From Mesostigma viride (Eukaryota; Streptophyta; Mesostigmatophyceae; Mesostigmatales; Mesostigmataceae): a DNA stretch of 36,373 nucleotides. The translations under genes and the position numbers were made by a program. Positions 31,001-36,373 of this stretch are shown in pieces. The DNA is taken from assembly GCA_009746045.1 (NCBI GenBank), contig RPFO01001363.1, forward strand, positions 62,501 through 98,873, in the 5' to 3' direction. The first letter of the stretch is position 1. Every line of letters starts with the position of its first letter. Under the pieces are notes generated by a model. It was given only the letters and a program-made list of their open reading frames with translations, had not been told where the DNA came from and did not search any database.

Positions 31001-34000
31001 TATCAGGTTGCTGGGAGGGGCCTCACAGGACATGATCGGCGCTTGGATCAGGCTGTCGAAGTACTGGAAACTCGCAAGTTCCCGATGCGCGGTGAAAATG
31101 GACAGTTCGTGCGCCTTGTCTTTAGGGCGCGTGTCAAGGAAGTCTTGCCGAGCCGCGATATCCTGTGCGATCGCCGGCTTGCCGTCGACAGCGGGCTTCA
31201 AAGGGTCCTCACACCAGAACAGCCAGCGCTGCATGAAGTTCTTCTGGTCCGGCCCCCACTTGTCCGTCTCTTCAGCCCCTCCTGCCTTGTCGCCTGCGCC
31301 GTCCCCTTCGGCCTTGGCTTGCTCTCCTTTCTGCCAAAAGGGCTTCACAATCGCCCAGATCTTGCCGTACAGAGGAGTTGGGAGAGACACGCCCTTCCCT
31401 CTCTTGACGGGTCCATATGCCTGGTAGGCCCGGTGCACATCCCCAAGCGCTGAGCCCCACGTTGCCTTGGCTTGGGCTGTGTCCTCGGCGTTCATGGCGT
31501 TCCCGAGCTGCCTGACAACTTCGATCATCTTGCCGACTTGTTCGGTAACCTGCATCCCCGTAGGGCAACAACGCGCAGAGACACATCGACAGTCCTCCCA
31601 AATAAGCACAACTCAACTGAGAACAAGAATACGACTGACAGAAACGCCGGCGGTCGCATCTTGACCGAACTAATGGCATACTGAAATTAACACAAGAAAA
31701 CCACTTATAGAAACGCCGGCGGTCGCAACCTGGCTTACCTTCTGTTCACGGATCTGCCACCAGGTCGGCAGGATGGTCTCACCCTTGAGCATCTGCACGT
31801 CCACCCCCCCGAAATTCGTCCAATCAGTTGCCCACTCCTCCAGCTTCGCCGCGGCCACGGTCTTCGTGACCTCCTGCTCCTTCCCTCCCCGCGCAACGAC
31901 CCTGAGCTTTTCCGCCTTCATGAAACCATTCAGCATTGCCTGGTACCACACAGATCTTTGGTCCACCGTCATATTGTCGGTGACCAGTTCGAATTTCACC
32001 GATTTGATGAGTGTGGTAAAGTGGTTCCCGTCCAGCACGAGAAAGCCGCAAATGGCTGGCGGCAACGGTGGCTTCTTCTCGAATGGAGCCATCTCCCAGG
32101 CGGACTTGCACAAACTGTCCAAAAGCGCGGCCTTTCTCACGTCCACGGGCTTAAGATCGTCCAGCAAATCGGCCCGTCCTGTCAGAACCGCGGTGGAAGC
32201 AGCTTCGGCCATTCCCTTGGCCGAACTCGTTCGCAGGTAGATATCAATTTCTTCGTCAGTCATTGCGCGAGCGTAGCCAGCCTTCATTGTCCGTGCCCCC
32301 CCATCTCCCCGAAGAGTTGCGCGAGCTGACGCTGGGTGCCTTCCTTTTTCATCCAGTCATGAAAAGTGTTGGGGCACCGGTCAGCCAAAAACTGGAACGA
32401 GTACCGCCACACAGGAATCACCAGCTTGTCGTGGCCGTAGTCGGACTCCGAGTTTGCAAAAATGGTGGCGTTCTGCTCGGCTCTAGACAGATGCAAGTCT
32501 CGTGCGAGGAGCTTCTGAGGCCCCACGAACAGGTTCCTTGTCCACACCCGATTTCGATGCACCAAGGCTTTGGACATCTCATCGAGGTCCCGAGGCTGAA
32601 CGGCAAGCTGCTTCCGTAACCGTTTGCCCTTCGCGATCTCATCGTTCACATCCAGGATGTCATCATCATCCTGCGACACCGGGGACTTCTCCCATTTCTC
32701 AAGCAGAGACACGGGAGCATCCGCAACCTCCAAGTCCTTTCCTTTCCCCTTTCCCTTCAGCGCCTTCCCCTTGTAGGTCGCAAGTGCTTCGGAGAGTCCC
32801 TTCTGGTGTTCGTCGACGGCAGCAGTCCACGTACTATCTATTTTCATGTTCTCGCGGCGCGCGTGCTGGTCGAGGCTGATTGAGTACAGGATGGCCGCGT
32901 GGGTCGCCCTCTCGGCCTGCACGTACTGCAGTGATGCGAAAAAATCAGGAAAGCATAACCAAAAGGAATAAAGTAAATGTCGATTGAGAAACGCCGGCCG
33001 TCGCAACCTACATGAAACCTGAACCTCAACATCAAAGCCCCCCTCACAACAGAGGTATACTTACCTCGTTCCCCTTAACAATGATATGAAAAAATCAGGA
33101 AAGCATAACCGAAAGGAATAAAGTAAATGTCACACTTGAGAAACGCCGGCCGTCGCAACCTAGATGAAACCTAAACCTCAAGATCAGAGCCCCCCTCACA
33201 ACAGAGGTACACTTGGCTCATTTCCCTCAACGATGCGAAATCAGGAAAGGAAGTAAGTGTTAGTCAAAAGGAAGTAAGTGTCACACTTAAGAAACGCCGG
33301 CCGTCGCAACCTACATGAAACGTGGACCTCAAGAACAAAGCCCCCCTCACAACAGAGGTAGACTTACCTCATTCCCCTCAACCGCTGTTGCTTCAGCCGC
33401 TTTCTTCGACCCCTTCGCGATCTTCGGAGACTTGTCCTGGCGGGCATCGTGTTCCTTCAACATCTTGATCAGAGTCTTGGCGTCCTTCTCCGTCACCGTC
33501 AACAGTTTACACTTCCTCTCCTTCCCTTTGCCCTCGAACAGGTTCTCCTGCATCCACTTTATCAAGGCCTTGGCGCTCGGGATTTCCTCAGGCTGTGTGG
33601 CGCCATCGGGCCGGCACGCATTCTTCACGATCAACTCAGCGACTTGATGGAGAATCATCATCTGGTTCCGTACCTCAGGTGGGGCTTCTTCCGTTCTCAC
33701 CTCGGCCACAACCCACTTTGCCAACTTCTTCAGTTGATAAGCATCCGCTTGCTCCTTAAAGCGTGTCATTTTCGCAGAATCGCCGTCGCTTAAACCCGCG
33801 CCCTCTGACACAGGCTCACCGACAGCGATAGCCCCCTCTCCCTGGAGATTTGCCCCACCCTGACGACCGGCTTCCTGCAAGAACATTATCAACGGAAGAT
33901 TTTTAATGTAAGAAAAGTGTAAAGAAACGCCGGCCGTCGTAACTCTGTCCATTGAGGACGAACCTAAACTTTCGATTACTAAGTCAACGGTAACTTACCC

Positions 34001-36012
34001 TTCCCCCCTCTGCAGTGGAACCACCGTAAGATCCACTTCCCCTCCTGTCACCGCCCTCTTGCTGCTCGAACGGACTTCCCTGTAAAAATAGCAAACGCGA
34101 TTGTCCATTCACAAAAAAAAATTACTACAAAAATAAACAAGGATATACGCACGCAAACCTTTTCAATACAAGTAAACCGGAGAGGAATCTGACGCACTCA
34201 TGTACCTGGGTGCCCGCCATTGAGCGGGCTTCTCTTGCACCAACATCCTCTTGCCGGCCCTGCGAACATTTCAACGGAAAGTAAAAATCCGCTTAGTTGT
34301 CGGAAATGACATGTCTGGCGAATATTGCAAAAAAATGCGTATTGTATTTCACGACATCAATTTAATGGGCGGAGACTTACGAAGATCGGCCCGCCACCTT
34401 CCAAATTGCCCAGCGTCATATCGAAAACATCGAGGACTTCCCCTCCATCGACCCCCTTCCCCCTTCCCCTCTGCCGCGGCGGGGGCATATCGCCCGTCGC
34501 GACCGGCTTGGAAGTCGCGGGGGGATCCCTTGCGGTTGAGGGCACTGCGGCCGACTCGTGCACACTCTCCCCCCTCTTTTGGGCTACTGCGGCAGGCGCG
34601 GCATGGGAGGGCGCGGCGGCTACTGTCTCTGGCGCATTCTGAGCCAACCGACGCAACCTTAGCTCCTGCTGGAGCAGGGTTTCGAAACGAGGCATGAATG
34701 TGCGCTTGGAGGTATAAGGCACCTTGGCGACTTCAGGTTTGTCATTAAGGATGTCTTGGTACAGCGCGAATTGCTGTTCACGAGTGCCATTCGCGAGTCG
34801 CTCAAACCGCTCAATCTGAATCCGCTTAACCGGATCGTCCACCATCTCAAGACCACCGTGGTACTCATCCTTCCCAGTGACCGCGGCAAAGCTGACACCA
34901 GATTCCACCATTGGGGGCGGCGTGCCCTCCCTTGCACGCTTGTGAGGAGGCTGTTGTGGGGAGGCGCCTTGGGCCTGAACTGGTTGCCCTTCTGACCCTT
35001 CCCCCCTAGGGGGAGAGTCGCCGACCACCTGCGATGTAGGGCCGCCCTTTTCCATCTGCAACACAAAACAAAAAAATTGGAAAAAACATACGAGTCAGCA
35101 GGAAGATGCGCCCCACGTCGCAACTCAATACAAAAAATGCATCATTATGTCAAGGTACAAACAACGTTATAATTCAGAATGAACAGAGATTCATAACAAG
35201 AGAACGACGCACTAAAAGATGCGACCGCCGTCGCAACTTTCGTCAATTCACTCTCTATACAAACAACTCTATGTCCCTCATAAAGAATCAATTGGCAAGG
35301 AAATGCAAAAAAATTCCGTTACCACCTCCGTCGACCCATAAGTGGTTCGCGAATGGGAAATCGCTGCTGATTTTCGGTCGAGCCCTTCACGGTATTTTCG
35401 AAATCTCGAGGCAAGGTTGCGCGGAAGAGGGCCCCCCTCAATCATGCGTGCGATCGGACTGGCCATGGAAACGGATACCTGGTTCCTGGACTGCCTTGCA
35501 CGGTCAACCATCTTGAAACTTCCCCGGAGAAGGAAATCAGACGTCAGACGGTTGAATATGCGAACGTCAAGATTTGACCAACCCATCATCCATTCCACCA
35601 CCTTCTCCGCGGCATCATGGAAGACCTGCCTCTCATCCGCCACTCCTCGAGACCCAAACACACAATCGGCCGTGTTATCGTCGTGCCTCTTAAGGCGAAT
35701 GTTCACGTCCTCTTTGTCATCATCCATTTCCGACAGCCGAATTACAGCCCTTTTGGCTCCGTCCACTCCATCCTCAAGAAGGACGTCCATCTGCGCCCCT
35801 CCCACACAATTGTTGTCAACGTATTGTTGCAAATGACGGGAAATCATGTCCTTTCCAAAAGCTACGATGTGTTCCCCACACAGACCCATGTCGGTAATTG
35901 ACAGCTTTTTACATTTCCTATCCCGGCACTTCTTTTCGGGATCCTTCTCAAAAATCCGGAAAACAGCGTCCTGATATGGACGTCCCCTTATGTCGACCGT
36001 CAGACTGGACAT
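28034..36012 (-). CDS. very large unknown protein, at least eight exons
   Basis: Exons in transcript order: 36012-35323, 35055-34381, 34259-34206, 34079-33999, 33874-33368, 32925-31739, 31549-about 28877, 28729-28034. The first six have GT-AG borders and are all phase 0. The joined product is about 2200 residues. I recognise no family. Visible are an NLS-like KRAREGTPPP, a Cys pair (KKCRDRKCKKL), Lys/Glu-rich helical stretches, a Trp-rich globular part (VRMGSDWIAYRTMTWKEN; GPCRVLLVFGEP), a long Asp/Glu tract near 30000, and 24-residue repeats. Frames break at G7 runs 32296-32302 and 29715-29721; one added base restores each, and makes exon 32925-31739 exactly 396 codons. Borders at 29200-29320 and the last intron are uncertain, so two genes remain possible. 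It probably extends past the right edge. Confidence 0.6.
29330..29690 (-). repeat. 72-bp tandem repeat, five units, probably coding
   Basis: On the minus strand each unit encodes LLETPAGVSVMRRGIASRKE plus EARG, 24 residues, so the unit keeps frame. An upstream GTAAGC at about 29690 could instead make this an intron. Each unit carries GAAACGCCGGCGGGCG, the core of the intron motif of the same gene but in reverse orientation. Confidence 0.75.
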
Positions 36013-36288
36013 CTGCGAAACCAGAACATACCGGCCGCGAGTAGTTTATATTATTAAAAAAAACTGGCATTTATTAAGTCATCTTCATCTATTTATGCGA
36101 GCTAAAATTTGAAGAAAATGCAACAAAGAAACGCCCTGGGGCGCAACTTCCTCAACAACCACTTTCTACGTACAAACGAATGGCAATCACATCGAGTACG
36201 ATTGTCACTACATACGAATGTCCAGACAATATAATGTGTATGTAGAGGGGGGGCATTCAAGACCAGAGAAACGCCGGCGGGCGCAACT
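31640..36288. repeat. ten dispersed copies of a ~21-bp intron motif
   Basis: Plus-strand consensus GAAACGCCGGCCGTCGCAA followed by CC or CT. Copies: 31641, 31710, 32988, 33140, 33291, 33924, 35105, 35218, 36128, 36268 (start of each). Relative to the gene it reads AGTTGCGACGGCCGGCGTTT. All copies lie in introns or in the presumed intron right of 36012, in one orientation, none in exons. Short introns at 34080-34205 and 34260-34380 lack it. Several copies can fold: TGCGAC-GGCG-GTCGCA at 35218, CGCC-CGCC-GGCG at 36268. Confidence 0.85.
32926..33367 (-). repeat. intron present as three tandem copies including the exon end
   Basis: Units of 151 and 153 bp repeat the last ~18 bases of exon 33874-33368 (GTTGAGGGGAATGAG), its donor GTAAGT and almost the full intron. 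Exon-end copies lie at about 33215-33237 (donor lost, CCAAGT) and 33061-33082 (donor intact, GTAAGT). Only the last unit ends in a usable acceptor, ATCACTGCAG. Confidence 0.9.
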
Positions 36289-36373
36289 CATATCAATATA
36301 GACTGTCCCGCGACTCGTTCCACTCTCTGCAGGTTTGCAACAACCGATCGAGCGAACTCTCGGAACCTCTTTC

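Noticed and set aside
32284-32290. Overlapping stop-start (ATGA) suggesting two polycistronic genes
   Set aside because: One added G in the adjacent G7 run fuses both frames into one exon of exactly 396 codons with proper splice borders.

Overview
The window looks like nuclear DNA of a flagellated green alga or a similar single-celled eukaryote; species not assigned. The reasons are genes split by GT-AG introns, a CEP41-type ciliary gene, introns swollen with satellites, and Kolobok, tyrosine-recombinase and non-LTR elements. I see no rRNA, tRNA, operon or CRISPR array.

Layout. (1) 1-7875, minus strand: 5' part of a CorA/ZntB-type divalent cation transporter, five exons in view, continuing past the left edge; its introns are mostly tandem repeats. 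(2) 7876-10114: repeat-poor spacer with exon-like segments of an unidentified minus-strand gene. (3) 10115-20252, plus strand: CEP41-like protein with an inactive rhodanese domain, seven exons resolved from conserved protein sequence and matching phases; first exon not found. (4) 20253-22549: degenerate repeats, a reverse-transcriptase scrap and a 0.7 kb duplicated block. (5) 22554-26364: a Kolobok-type DNA transposon with 16-bp terminal inverted repeats, TTAA target duplication and a transposase with AT-hooks, DDE residues and a PHD finger, broken by one missing base. (6) 26530-27498, minus: decayed tyrosine recombinase with a 2A-like N-terminus. (7) 28034-36012 and probably beyond, minus: a very large gene of unknown function whose longer introns share a short hairpin-capable motif.

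The most unusual signal is shared by three unrelated genes on both strands. Exon ends, with their splice sites, are echoed as decayed copies inside the neighbouring introns, often at the edges of satellite blocks. The clearest case is an intron present three times with the last bases of its upstream exon. Separately, four reading frames are broken at G or C runs, and in each case a one-base length change restores the frame, which suggests either homopolymer miscalls or young slippage mutations. The genes do not obviously form one pathway.
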